Assembly: GCF_022953055.1 (NCBI RefSeq)
Contig: NZ_JALJEJ010000003.1
Location: 1-64,000 of the forward strand
Length of the DNA: 64,000 nt
Direction of reading: 5' to 3'
Source of the DNA: Mucilaginibacter straminoryzae
GTDB lineage: Bacteria; Bacteroidota; Bacteroidia; Sphingobacteriales; Sphingobacteriaceae
Positions 25,362 through 35,106 of the stretch are shown here, piece by piece. The stretch's first letter is position 1. The number at the start of each line of letters is the position of its first letter. Under the pieces are notes generated by a model that ran no database searches, was not told the DNA's origin, and saw nothing but the letters and a program-made list of their open reading frames with translations. Made by a program: the position numbers and the translations under genes.

Positions 25362-25478
25362 ATGAAAACTATTTTAAGCATCATTCAGCAAATTCTTACA
25401 CCTAACAAAGTGTCAAACGTTGTTTTAATTCCGGTTAAAGCAAATAGCTGTATGTGCATGTGTTGCTGCTGTTGTTAA
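25362..25478 (+). CDS. Cys/Met-rich leader peptide upstream of metY
   Basis: A 38-codon ORF from ATG at 25362 to TAA at 25478. The first 28 residues look ordinary and mildly hydrophobic (MKTILSIIQQ, then VVLIPVKAN), and the last ten are SCMCMCCCCC: seven cysteines and two methionines in the final nine codons. It starts ten bases after the SAM-I P1 helix and ends 110 bases before metY, a cysteine/methionine gene. The layout is that of an attenuator leader that senses charged tRNA(Cys) or tRNA(Met). Polycysteine leader ORFs that act this way are known in mycobacteria. A 4-codon ORF (25351-25365) overlaps its start as ATGA. Confidence 0.75.
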   Translation: MKTILSIIQQILTPNKVSNVVLIPVKANSCMCMCCCCC

Positions 25479-25570
25479 CTGCAGGCACGTTTACTCCCCC
25501 TCTTTTAAGGATTTTATACGTGTAACTGGCTGATTGACCAATCTGCCTTCGTGTATCAATTTAAGTTTAA

Positions 25571-26923
<1,353 letters not shown>

Positions 26924-26956
26924 TTAAAATTTTAGGATAGCTGGTAAGCGTATTAA

Positions 26957-28012
26957 ATGAGCTTGGAAATATATCAACATCCCGAAGAATTTGTTTTAGA
27001 ATCGGGACGCAAGATCGAAGGACTCGAGATCGGGTATCATACTTACGGTAACTTAAATAAGCATCGTGATAATGTGGTGTGGGTATGCCATGCCCTCACC
27101 GCAAATTCCGATGTGTTTGATTGGTGGAAAGGTTTTGTTGGTGAAGGATGCGTTTTTAACCCCGAAGAACATTTTATTGTATGTGCTAACATCTTAGGCT
27201 CGCCTTATGGTACCACTAATCCATTAAGTATTAACCCGGCAACAGGCCAGCCTTATTACCTCAGCTTTCCACAGTTTACCATTCGCGATATTGTAAAATC
27301 ACATCAGCTACTGGCCGAACATCTGGGTATCGGGCAGATCCAAACCCTGATCGGTGGTTCACTCGGCGGACAGCAGGCGATGGAATGGAGCATTTCTGAG
27401 CCAAGCCGGATTAAAAATCTGATCCTGATTGCGACGAACGCCAAACACTCTCCGTGGGGTATAGCGTTCAACGAATCGCAACGGATGGCCATCACAGCCG
27501 ATCGCACCTTCTATGCAAATAAGCCCGACGGTGGCGCTAAAGGTTTAAAAGCAGCCAGAAGTTTTGCTTTGCTTTCTTACCGCAACTATAAAACGTATGG
27601 ACTTACACAGCAGGAAGAGCAGGCCGATGTAACTGATAACTTCCGCGCTTCTTCTTACCAGAGTTACCAGGGCGAAAAGCTGGTGAAGCGGTTCAACGCC
27701 TATAGTTATTGGTACTTAACCAAAGTAATGGATTCGCATGATGTGGGCCGCGGACGAAAAAGCATTGAAAAAGCGCTGAGCAATATCATTGCAAAAACGC
27801 TGGTAATTGGCATCCGTACAGATCTTTTATTCCCTATCGAGGAGCAGGAATATCTTTTTCAGCATATCCCTAAAGCTGCATTTGCAGAACTGCATTGCTT
27901 CCAGGGGCATGATGGTTTCCTGATAGAAACTGAAGGGCTCTCTAACCTGGTGTCCGCTTTTTTTAAAACAGACGTAAGAGGAAAGATTATTGAATTGCAG
28001 CAAACCGCTTAG
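26957..28012 (+). CDS. metX: Homoserine O-acetyltransferase
   Basis: Alpha/beta-hydrolase that acetylates homoserine using acetyl-CoA. The nucleophile is S135 in GGSLGGQQAMEW. The acid is in IRTDLLFP and the histidine in GHDGFLIE, giving a complete triad. The early blocks VCHALTANSDVFDWW and GSPYGTTNP are family marks. The length of 351 is normal. It is the second gene of the metY-metX operon and shares its leader control. Confidence 0.96.
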   Translation: MSLEIYQHPEEFVLESGRKIEGLEIGYHTYGNLNKHRDNVVWVCHALTANSDVFDWWKGFVGEGCVFNPEEHFIVCANILGSPYGTTNPLSINPATGQPYYLSFPQFTIRDIVKSHQLLAEHLGIGQIQTLIGGSLGGQQAMEWSISEPSRIKNLILIATNAKHSPWGIAFNESQRMAITADRTFYANKPDGGAKGLKAARSFALLSYRNYKTYGLTQQEEQADVTDNFRASSYQSYQGEKLVKRFNAYSYWYLTKVMDSHDVGRGRKSIEKALSNIIAKTLVIGIRTDLLFPIEEQEYLFQHIPKAAFAELHCFQGHDGFLIETEGLSNLVSAFFKTDVRGKIIELQQTA

Positions 28013-28107
28013 CCTGTTTCCTCGTTTGTTTCTCTACATTTGACACGTCAATCGTACATGGAAACTGATCATCAGTAACCAAAGGCCATTGACAAATGAC
28101 TATTTAA

Positions 28108-28527
28108 ATGGAAGAGAAAAAATACGCCAGTTTCGAGACCGAATACCGTGTTCGCCCGGATGATATCGACATGTTTCAGCACGTACACAGCAGCAAATAC
28201 ATGGATTATGTAATGGCTGCACGCTATGAGCACATGGAAGATTTTTACGGCATGGGCATGGAGAAATTCTTAGAGCTTGGTTTCGGGTGGGTAGTGCGCA
28301 AGGTACATTTAGACTATAAACGTCCGCTGATAATGGGCGACTATTTCCTGGTGCGGACTGCTATAGAAACCATCAGCGAGAAGGGCTGCCGGGTAATATT
28401 TACCATTACGAACAAATCTACCGGAAAAGTGAGCTGTGACGGATGGTTTGATTACGTGATGATTGATATCAAAACAGGCAAAGGCTTACGCATCCCTGAA
28501 GAAATTATCGGCCATTACACCAAATAA
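28108..28527 (+). CDS. Acyl-CoA thioesterase, YbgC/4HBT fold
   Basis: Hotdog-fold thioesterase of 139 residues. The sequence VRPDDIDMFQHVHSSKYMDYVMAARYE has the conserved aspartate and the helix of the 4-hydroxybenzoyl-CoA thioesterase family. The acyl substrate is unknown. A TACATTTG -7-like box at 28035-28042 and two heptamer-like units (28087-28100) lie between metX and this gene, so it may have its own promoter. Confidence 0.85.
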   Translation: MEEKKYASFETEYRVRPDDIDMFQHVHSSKYMDYVMAARYEHMEDFYGMGMEKFLELGFGWVVRKVHLDYKRPLIMGDYFLVRTAIETISEKGCRVIFTITNKSTGKVSCDGWFDYVMIDIKTGKGLRIPEEIIGHYTK

Positions 28528-28563
28528 ATTTTTATCTATCAGTGCTTTATTGACTAATACGGT

Positions 28564-29145
28564 TTATTTGATGTGTATCACCTGGTTATTGTTGCCTTTT
28601 AACTCTTTCACTTTCTCGGCCATGCGCTTGATAAACAAATAATTTGCTGCTCCACCAATCACGGCACCGACTACAGGCACCAATCGTTCTGCTGTTTTAG
28701 AGCCAAAGCTTAACATCATTTTTTCGGCAATTTCTTCCATGATGGCTTTGGTAACGGTAACGCCTGTATCTACCTTAAAAGCCGTTGCGACGATGATGAT
28801 AAACTCTTCAAACGTAAGTTTATATTCACCGGTTCGATGGTAAGAAATAGCCATGGTAACCCTGAATTGCTGAGTGATCAGATTGATCAGATCAAGAGGA
28901 ATGCCAATAATCATGGTAGAAATACCGCCAATACCGGCAACGGCACCGGAACCGGCTGCCAGTATGGCACACTGGTTGATAAATCCGTCAAGTCCCAGTT
29001 TATCGACACCTCTTTTGATGGTCAGCTGATCGATATGATTGAAGATCTGTTGAAAACCGCCTTCTGATAGTTTCCTGAACGCTTCGCGAAGATCGGCTTT
29101 AACTTTATCGAATTTTATTTTTGGTAATTTAATTGGCGTTTTCAT
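28564..29145 (-). CDS. EcsC-family protein
   Basis: EcsC-like protein of 193 residues starting at the ATG at 29145; the upstream TTG at 29154 is less likely. The glycine-rich hydrophobic region AAGSGAVAGIGG followed by IPLDLINLITQQFRV is the family hallmark and is probably membrane-associated. A second hydrophobic part reads VPVVGAVIGGAANYLFI near the C-terminus. In Bacillus the ecsC gene lies with an ABC transporter, but nothing like that is adjacent here. Function is unknown. Confidence 0.8.
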   Translation of the reverse strand: MKTPIKLPKIKFDKVKADLREAFRKLSEGGFQQIFNHIDQLTIKRGVDKLGLDGFINQCAILAAGSGAVAGIGGISTMIIGIPLDLINLITQQFRVTMAISYHRTGEYKLTFEEFIIIVATAFKVDTGVTVTKAIMEEIAEKMMLSFGSKTAERLVPVVGAVIGGAANYLFIKRMAEKVKELKGNNNQVIHIK

Positions 29146-29251
29146 GTATAGCAATTACAGTATTTGTATTGCTATTACTGTGCCAATATTTCATTTATGG
29201 TAAATTAGAAGTGCGAATGCATAGTAGTGCAATTAACCCTATATTTCGTTT

Positions 29252-30475
29252 ATGAATCGTCAATCCTATTTACTTCTTGCGTTTACATTTATCAGTTGTT
29301 TTTCTTTCGCGCAGAAAGCCCCGAAACTGAATAACTACTTTCCTCCGGCCAATACCTGGGAAGCGCGTATGCCTGCTAAAATAGGACTAAACGAACGTAA
29401 GCTTCAGCAGGCCGTTAGTTTTGCAATCGCTAACGAAGCTAAATCCTCCAGAAATGGTATTATATCACAATATCAAAGTTTTGGTAAAGAGCCGTTTAGT
29501 GAAGCGCTTGGCCCGCTTAATGAGCGTGGTGCGCCCGCCGGGTTGATCATCTATAAAGGTTATATCGTAGCGCAATGGGGCGACCCTAAACGAGTAGATA
29601 TTACCCATAGTGTAACTAAAAGCTTTTTGTCTTCGGTAATTGGTATAGCGGTTGATCGCGGGCTAATTAAAAGCACCGACGATACGGTAAGCAACTATGT
29701 AGATATGGTGCAGGTGTATCAACCAGGCAGCAGTAACGGGTCGGAAAGTAATCAGAATGATCTCATCTATCCCTTCGCTTCACCTCATAATCACCGTTTG
29801 ACCTGGGAGGTAATGCTGCGCCAGACCAGTGATTGGGAAGGTACGTTATGGGGTAAACCAGACTGGGCCGACCGGCCGCAGGGAGATATTGAGCAGTACA
29901 AACTTCGCCAAAGGAATGAACCCGGCAGCACTTGGAAGTATAACGACGTACGCGTTAATGCGCTAGCTCTGGCTGCTACCTGTGTTTGGCGCAAGCCGCT
30001 ACCACAGGTATTGAAAGAAAATGTAATGGACCCGATAGGCGCATCAAGCACCTGGCGCTGGTACGGTTACCGCAATTCGTGGATCGTACTCGACGGGCAA
30101 ATTATGCAATCGGTTAGCGGTGGTGGCCACTGGGGCGGTGGCATGTTCATTAACGCTTATGACATGGCCCGGTTTGGGCTATTGACACTGCACTATGGTA
30201 ACTGGAATGGCAAACAGATCATCAGCAAGGAATGGGTGGCGAAGGCGTTAACGCCCACTACCGCCAACACCGGTTACGGTTACATGAACTGGTTTTTAAA
30301 TACCGATAAAAAGCTGCTACCCTCTGCTCCGGAGAAAGCCTGGGTGCATATCGGCAATGGTACCAACATGATCTATTGCGACACCGAGCACGATTTGGTG
30401 ATTGTCGCCCGCTGGATCAAGAACGAAAGTATGGATGGTTTGGTGAAAGCGGTATTGGAAGCATTGCCGAAATGA
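29252..30475 (+). CDS. Secreted beta-lactamase-fold serine hydrolase
   Basis: Exported by a 20-residue signal peptide ending SFSFAQ. The class C beta-lactamase / penicillin-binding fold is marked by the SxxK motif S120-V-T-K123 (ITHSVTKSFLS) and a YxN-like tyrosine Y230 (WKYND). Such proteins include esterases, D-aminopeptidases and cell-wall enzymes; true resistance activity should not be assumed. The length of 407 is normal. It is monocistronic. Confidence 0.85.
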   Translation: MNRQSYLLLAFTFISCFSFAQKAPKLNNYFPPANTWEARMPAKIGLNERKLQQAVSFAIANEAKSSRNGIISQYQSFGKEPFSEALGPLNERGAPAGLIIYKGYIVAQWGDPKRVDITHSVTKSFLSSVIGIAVDRGLIKSTDDTVSNYVDMVQVYQPGSSNGSESNQNDLIYPFASPHNHRLTWEVMLRQTSDWEGTLWGKPDWADRPQGDIEQYKLRQRNEPGSTWKYNDVRVNALALAATCVWRKPLPQVLKENVMDPIGASSTWRWYGYRNSWIVLDGQIMQSVSGGGHWGGGMFINAYDMARFGLLTLHYGNWNGKQIISKEWVAKALTPTTANTGYGYMNWFLNTDKKLLPSAPEKAWVHIGNGTNMIYCDTEHDLVIVARWIKNESMDGLVKAVLEALPK

Positions 30476-30564
30476 TGCAAGGATGTTTAAAAGAGAGCAT
30501 TGGCTAACGTCCAAACGGTCGGGCCGGTCTAAAGGACTCCTTCGGAGGAGTATGGCGTGAATGA

Positions 30565-30714
30565 GGCCCCACCTAAATCCTCCCCAATAGGGAGGACTTT
30601 TAACGCCCCCCTTTTATCTTGCTGGTTTATACACAAAGGAGAAGGCATTAATCTTTATGATCTCAAAGATTTAGTAATTCCCTCCCCACGGGAGGGTTAG
30701 GGAGGGGTCAAGGC
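30565..30714. repeat. Dispersed inverted-repeat element, locus A
   Basis: This fills much of the 314-base gap 30476-30789, which has no gene. The left end reads GGCCCCACCTAAATCCTCCCC and contains a hairpin with arms TCCTCCC (30578) and GGGAGGA (30590). The right end has a CCCTCC/GGAGGG hairpin (30680-30696) and, on the opposite strand, reads GGCC then CCCCTCCCTAACCCTCC. The ends are thus imperfect terminal inverted repeats. Relatives lie at 44862-44971 and 52229-52262. Confidence 0.7.
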
Positions 30715-30789
30715 CTTCAAATACCACTTCCGACACGAAAAACGTAGCAAACCTTATTAGTATTTAAGGTAGAGCTTCCCCTAAAGTCC

Positions 30790-31980
30790 TCAAGAATTAT
30801 TCGGATGAAACGGATTAAAATTGCGGGTACCAATTTCCATTCCGGCTGCGCGGCATACCGTTTTATCACCAAATTTAAAATTGATGGTGTCCATCGCCTG
30901 GTAAAGCTTAATTTGCTCTTCATTGTCGTCAAATAAATTGATCTGATAGCCGCCGCCGGCCAGGTTACTTAATCTTACGCCAATTAGTCGTACGGCCCTG
31001 TTTTTGTCCCACGCTTTTCTCAGCAGGTTCTTGATGCCTGGTATCAGGATGTGTTCGGCAGCCGTCAGGCTGATCTTTTCTTGTACCGTGTGCGTTTCGA
31101 AATTGCTGTACCGGATCTTTATAGCCAGGCAACCAGCTACCTTACTTTCTTTTCGTAATTTAAAAGAAAGCTCTTCGGTCATCGAGATCAGGATATTCTC
31201 CAGCGATTTCTCATCCTTTACGTCGTTATGAAAGGTATGTTCTGTAGAAATAGACTTCCTGTCGGTATGGGGTACAACTTCGCTGTTATCTAGTCCTCTG
31301 GCTTTTTCCCAAATGTATAGTCCGGCCTTCCCAAATATGGTTTGCAAAAAACGAAGTTCTACCCGTTGCAGATCGCCTATTTTTTCGATGCCATAGCCGT
31401 ATAGTTTCTGGCAGGTAGCCTTACCCAACATCGGTATTTTGGCAATGGGTAAAGGCGCCATAAACTCCTTTTCTTTACCATGCTGTACATAAAGCTGCCC
31501 ATTGGGCTTGGCCTGATTAGTTGCCATTTTAGCGACAGTTTTAGTGGAGGCCATGCCGAATGAAATTGGCAAACCTGTCTCACGGGTAACCCGGTGCCGC
31601 AAATTGGTGGCAATCTCATACGGATCGTAAAACCGGTCCATCCCAGTCAGGTCTATATAGAACTCGTCTACAGATGTCTTCTGATACAGTGGAACAGAAT
31701 CATGGATAATCTCTGTCACCTCACGCGACGCTTCACTGTATCGACCATGCGAGTCACGGATCAGGATGGCATCCGGGCAAAGCTTTAGTGCCTGGCGGGT
31801 GGGCATGGCGGAATGCACGCCAAATTTCCTTGCCTCGTAACTACAGGAGGCCACCACTCCCCTGTCTGCAGAACCACCGATGATCACCGGTTTGCCAATC
31901 AGCTCAGGGTTAAACTTCCGTTCCACGGAAACAAAGAAAGAATCCAGATCAATATGCACGAAATACCGCTTGGCTTCCAT
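30790..31980 (-). CDS. dinB: DNA polymerase IV
   Basis: Y-family translesion polymerase of 396 residues. Catalytic residues are D11 (HIDLDSFF) and D105-E106 (SVDEFYID), and the steric-gate phenylalanine is F16. YEARKFGVHSAMP is the usual finger segment. QINLF near residue 360 fits a beta-clamp binding motif. It would copy past DNA lesions and is error-prone. It is divergent from the 2H phosphoesterase gene; no LexA-type site was recognised. Confidence 0.95.
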   Translation of the reverse strand: MEAKRYFVHIDLDSFFVSVERKFNPELIGKPVIIGGSADRGVVASCSYEARKFGVHSAMPTRQALKLCPDAILIRDSHGRYSEASREVTEIIHDSVPLYQKTSVDEFYIDLTGMDRFYDPYEIATNLRHRVTRETGLPISFGMASTKTVAKMATNQAKPNGQLYVQHGKEKEFMAPLPIAKIPMLGKATCQKLYGYGIEKIGDLQRVELRFLQTIFGKAGLYIWEKARGLDNSEVVPHTDRKSISTEHTFHNDVKDEKSLENILISMTEELSFKLRKESKVAGCLAIKIRYSNFETHTVQEKISLTAAEHILIPGIKNLLRKAWDKNRAVRLIGVRLSNLAGGGYQINLFDDNEEQIKLYQAMDTINFKFGDKTVCRAAGMEIGTRNFNPFHPNNS

Positions 31981-32054
31981 ACTACAAATGTGGAAAAAAT
32001 TTTTGATAATTTACTAAAAATATTAGCATTTTTGATGCCTGTTTTGACAAAATT

Positions 32055-32633
32055 ATGAGCGGATACAGAGACTACATGTTGTTATTAAGGCCGGATGAAT
32101 TTGTTACCGGTAAAATAGCCTATTATAAAGCAGTTGCGGAAAGCCTTGTCGGCGAATATCCTTCTTGCAAGTCGACCGCACATATTTCTATTGCCCAGTA
32201 CCCTAGGCAAAAACCCTTTATGTTTCAGCCGGCACTGGATATTTTACAGAGAAAGCTGGAAACCTTAAAGCCGGTTAGTGTAACGGTTAACAACTTCAAA
32301 TTCTTTGTCCACAAGAATAATACGTACACCATCTATGCGGCTATTGATCTTAACCTGCAAAGCGATAACTGGTTTAACCAGATCTGCAAGCACATGCGTA
32401 TCAACAGAAAATCGCTGACACCGCATATCACCGTGGCACGGACAATTAACGAAAACCAGTTCCTGCGGCTATGGCCCCATTTCAGGTTTGTTCCGTTCAA
32501 AGCGCAATGTTTACTGGATAATTTAACCGTTTTAGAAAAAGAAACCTTAAACCCATCTTCTAAATGGAGTATTTGCCGCGAGTTTAAGTTCTATAGGGAA
32601 CAGGATTTAGCGGTAGAACTTCAGAAAAAATAA
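32055..32633 (+). CDS. 2H phosphoesterase (LigT / 2'-5' RNA ligase fold)
   Basis: Protein of 192 residues with the two HxS/T-type catalytic motifs of the 2H superfamily, HISIAQ and HITVAR, separated by about 85 residues. Family members act on cyclic phosphates in RNA or small molecules. The target is unknown. It is divergent from dinB, and the SRP RNA gene follows about 80 bases later. Confidence 0.85.
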   Translation: MSGYRDYMLLLRPDEFVTGKIAYYKAVAESLVGEYPSCKSTAHISIAQYPRQKPFMFQPALDILQRKLETLKPVSVTVNNFKFFVHKNNTYTIYAAIDLNLQSDNWFNQICKHMRINRKSLTPHITVARTINENQFLRLWPHFRFVPFKAQCLLDNLTVLEKETLNPSSKWSICREFKFYREQDLAVELQKK

Positions 32634-32681
32634 AATTATCCGCTTCATTATCAGCGCATCAGCAGCAAATGCGTTAAACAG

Positions 32682-32712
32682 TTTACAAAAGCACTGCTTT
32701 TTTCTATATTTG
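32682..32712 (+). promoter_or_regulatory. Promoter of the SRP RNA gene
   Basis: A TTTA at 32682-32685 (one mismatch to TTTG) is 19 bases before TATATTTG at 32705-32712, an exact TAnnTTTG box. The RNA 5' end would be about 5-7 bases downstream. Confidence 0.7.
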
Positions 32713-32715
32713 CGC

Positions 32716-32820
32716 CGGGGTAAGTCTTTTACGACCAGCTCCTCTTGAACTCCCCCAGGGTGGGAACGCAGCAAGGGTAGAGGGTTGTAGCGGTGCGATA
32801 AAAGGTGCTTGCCCCTTTTT
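32716..32820 (+). ncRNA. ffs: Signal recognition particle RNA, 4.5S type
   Basis: Short SRP RNA that pairs with Ffh for co-translational targeting. The conserved apical part GGTGGGAACGCAGCAAGG and the following GGTAGA are nearly exact. GGGGTAAG (32717-32724) pairs with CTTGCCCC (32808-32815) to close the helix, and a T-run follows as terminator. It stands between the 2H phosphoesterase and the transaldolase genes. The stretch from here to 33006 holds only AT-rich sequence with short inverted repeats and no ORF I can support. Confidence 0.95.
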
Positions 32821-33006
32821 TATTTTTTAAAATTAGCTAATATGTCGATTAGTTAATTAGCTAATCGGGGCTCTTCTTCCATCCCATTAACCATGATCAA
32901 ACCTCCGTCTCTGGATAATCTTGCAGAAAAAAGCGCTGGGTTTGTTACATTATTGCTATCATCGAATCAACAAATCACTAAATAGACAAATCAATTTATT
33001 AACCAC

Positions 33007-33675
33007 ATGAAATTTTTTATTGATACAGCTAACCTGGCACAGATCAAAGAAGCATACGATTTAGGTATTCTTGACGGGGTAACCACTAACCCATCTTTGA
33101 TGGCTAAAGAAGGTATCTCTGGTCATGATAACGTGATCAACCATTATAAGGCCATTTGCGAAATTGTGGATGGCGATGTAAGCGCTGAAGTAATCTCGAC
33201 CACTTTTGACGAAATGGTTGCCGAAGGCGAAGCTTTAGCCAAACTGCACGAAAAGATTGTGGTAAAAGTACCGATGATTAAAGACGGTGTAAAAGCTATC
33301 CGTTACTTTACCGATCAGGGTATACGTACCAACTGTACACTGGTATTCTCTGCTGGGCAGGCTTTGTTAGCTGCCAAAGCAGGTGCAACTTATGTATCTC
33401 CTTTCATTGGCCGTCTGGATGATGTTTCTACCGACGGTATGCAACTGATCGAAGATATCCGTCTGATCTATGACAACTATGGTTACGAAACCCAGATCCT
33501 GGCTGCTTCTGTTCGCCATGCCATGCATATTGTAAATTGTGCAAAAGTTGGTGCCGATGTAATCACCGGTCCGCTGAGTGCAATTACCGCCCTGCTGAAG
33601 CACCCGTTAACAGACAATGGCTTAGCGCAATTCCTGGCAGACCATGCCAAGGCAGAACAGGCGGCTAAAGTTTAA
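33007..33675 (+). CDS. Transaldolase / fructose-6-phosphate aldolase family
   Basis: Short class I aldolase of 222 residues. The start [14 protein letters not shown] and [13 protein letters not shown] are typical, and the Schiff-base lysine is K87 in VVKVP. Family members of this length include true transaldolases and fructose-6-phosphate aldolase; the pentose phosphate transaldolase role is the more likely one in Bacteroidota. Confidence 0.92.
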   Translation: MKFFIDTANLAQIKEAYDLGILDGVTTNPSLMAKEGISGHDNVINHYKAICEIVDGDVSAEVISTTFDEMVAEGEALAKLHEKIVVKVPMIKDGVKAIRYFTDQGIRTNCTLVFSAGQALLAAKAGATYVSPFIGRLDDVSTDGMQLIEDIRLIYDNYGYETQILAASVRHAMHIVNCAKVGADVITGPLSAITALLKHPLTDNGLAQFLADHAKAEQAAKV

Positions 33676-33722
33676 GCTAAACATTGTGCCTGCTTTAGCG
33701 CTTTATAATAAAACTATGAAGC

Positions 33723-34007
33723 ATGCGGGTAGAATTGGAAAATAAGGGCGATGATGAACTGTTATTTTTTATAGCAGAAGATTCGGCCCATATCGGTGAG
33801 ATGTATGCCGCGATAACTGAACCTAAAGTTATCACCATATATCATACTCACGTAAAAGAAGCATATCAGGGACGGCACCTTGGCGAATTATTGGTTGAAA
33901 ACAGCGTAAATTACGCTCGTAAAAATCAATTACGCATCGTGCCGTCTTGTAGTTATGCACAGGGCGTTTTTGCCCGGCGCAAGGATTTTAACGATGTACT
34001 TGCTTAA
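33723..34007 (+). CDS. Small GNAT-family acetyltransferase (NATD1-like)
   Basis: A 94-residue protein with the shortened N-acetyltransferase fold: HTHVKEAYQGRHLGELLVENSV carries the acetyl-CoA loop and RIVPSCSYAQGVF is the family end motif. Such small GNATs are widespread with unknown substrates. It precedes the ypdA-like gene by six bases and probably shares its transcript. Confidence 0.8.
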   Translation: MRVELENKGDDELLFFIAEDSAHIGEMYAAITEPKVITIYHTHVKEAYQGRHLGELLVENSVNYARKNQLRIVPSCSYAQGVFARRKDFNDVLA

Positions 34008-34013
34008 CAGATC

Positions 34014-34988
34014 ATGTCAGAGGTTTTAGATATTTTAATTATTGGCGGCGGACCAATCGGTATCGCTTGCGGCTTAGCAGCGCAGAAAGCAAACCTTAGT
34101 TTTTTAATTATAGAAAAAGGTACGCTGGTTAATTCGCTGTATAATTACCCTTCAACCATGACTTTTTTCTCCACCTCTGAAAAGCTGGAGGTCGGTGGTA
34201 TTCCGTTTGTTACTACCCATACTAAGCCCAACCGGGCAGATGCGCTGGAGTATTATCGACGTGTAGCGTTGTCTAATCACTTACCCCTGAGGTTGTTTGA
34301 AGAAGTAACGGGATTTGAAAAGCAGGAAGGCGTTTATAAAATTACCACCCCCAAAGCTACTTACCTGGCAAAGCAAGTAATTGTCGCTACAGGCTTTTAT
34401 GATATTTCTGTAAACCTGGATATTCCGGGCGAAGATCTGCCAAAGGTGAAACATTACTACCAGGACCCGCACTATTATACGTTGCAAAAAGTAGTGGTAG
34501 TGGGGTCGAGCAATTCAGCTATTGACGTTGCGCTGGAAACCTGGCGTAAAGGCGCCGAAGTGACCCTGGTGATCAGGGGCAGCGAGATTAGCCACCGCGT
34601 TAAATACTGGGTTCGCCCGGATATTATTAACCGGATAGAGGAAGGTAGTATTAAGGCTTATTTTAATTCTAATCTGAAAGCTATACGGCAAACTGAAGTT
34701 GATATTGAAACGCCAGATGGCTTGGTTACTATTCCAAATGATTTTGTAATGGCTATGACGGGCTATAAACCTAATTTCAACTTTTTAAAAAGTATGGGTA
34801 TTCAGTTGAGCGACGATGGACGGTTCATCCCCCATTATAACCCGGATACCATGGAAACCAATTTGCCTGGGGTATACCTTGCGGGAGTAGTATGCGGCGG
34901 TATGGACACCCATTTGTGGTTTATAGAAAACTCGCGGATACACGCAGATATAATCATTAACGATATAATTACTAAGAATAGCTTATAA
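34014..34988 (+). CDS. ypdA: YpdA-family NAD(P)/FAD disulfide reductase
   Basis: Two-nucleotide-binding flavoprotein of 324 residues. The FAD site is IIGGGPIGIACG and the NADPH site is VVGSSNSAIDVA. NYPSTMTFFSTSEKLEVGG is the YpdA-family mark. In Firmicutes and some Bacteroidota YpdA reduces bacillithiol disulfide; whether this organism makes bacillithiol cannot be read from the window. It lacks a CxxC motif, which is also normal for YpdA. Confidence 0.88.
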   Translation: MSEVLDILIIGGGPIGIACGLAAQKANLSFLIIEKGTLVNSLYNYPSTMTFFSTSEKLEVGGIPFVTTHTKPNRADALEYYRRVALSNHLPLRLFEEVTGFEKQEGVYKITTPKATYLAKQVIVATGFYDISVNLDIPGEDLPKVKHYYQDPHYYTLQKVVVVGSSNSAIDVALETWRKGAEVTLVIRGSEISHRVKYWVRPDIINRIEEGSIKAYFNSNLKAIRQTEVDIETPDGLVTIPNDFVMAMTGYKPNFNFLKSMGIQLSDDGRFIPHYNPDTMETNLPGVYLAGVVCGGMDTHLWFIENSRIHADIIINDIITKNSL

Positions 34989-35106
34989 TTTTTTTGTTGT
35001 GAGAAAATTATGTTGTTTATATTGATAATATTATTACATTAGTTTTTAATAAAACTGATTATAAGAGGCAGCGCTTGCTGCTTTTTTGGTAAAAGCCAAT
35101 CCGATA

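Noticed and set aside
32821..33006. Small gene between the SRP RNA and the transaldolase
   Set aside because: Only AT-rich inverted repeats around ATTAGCTAAT were seen, with no supported ORF.
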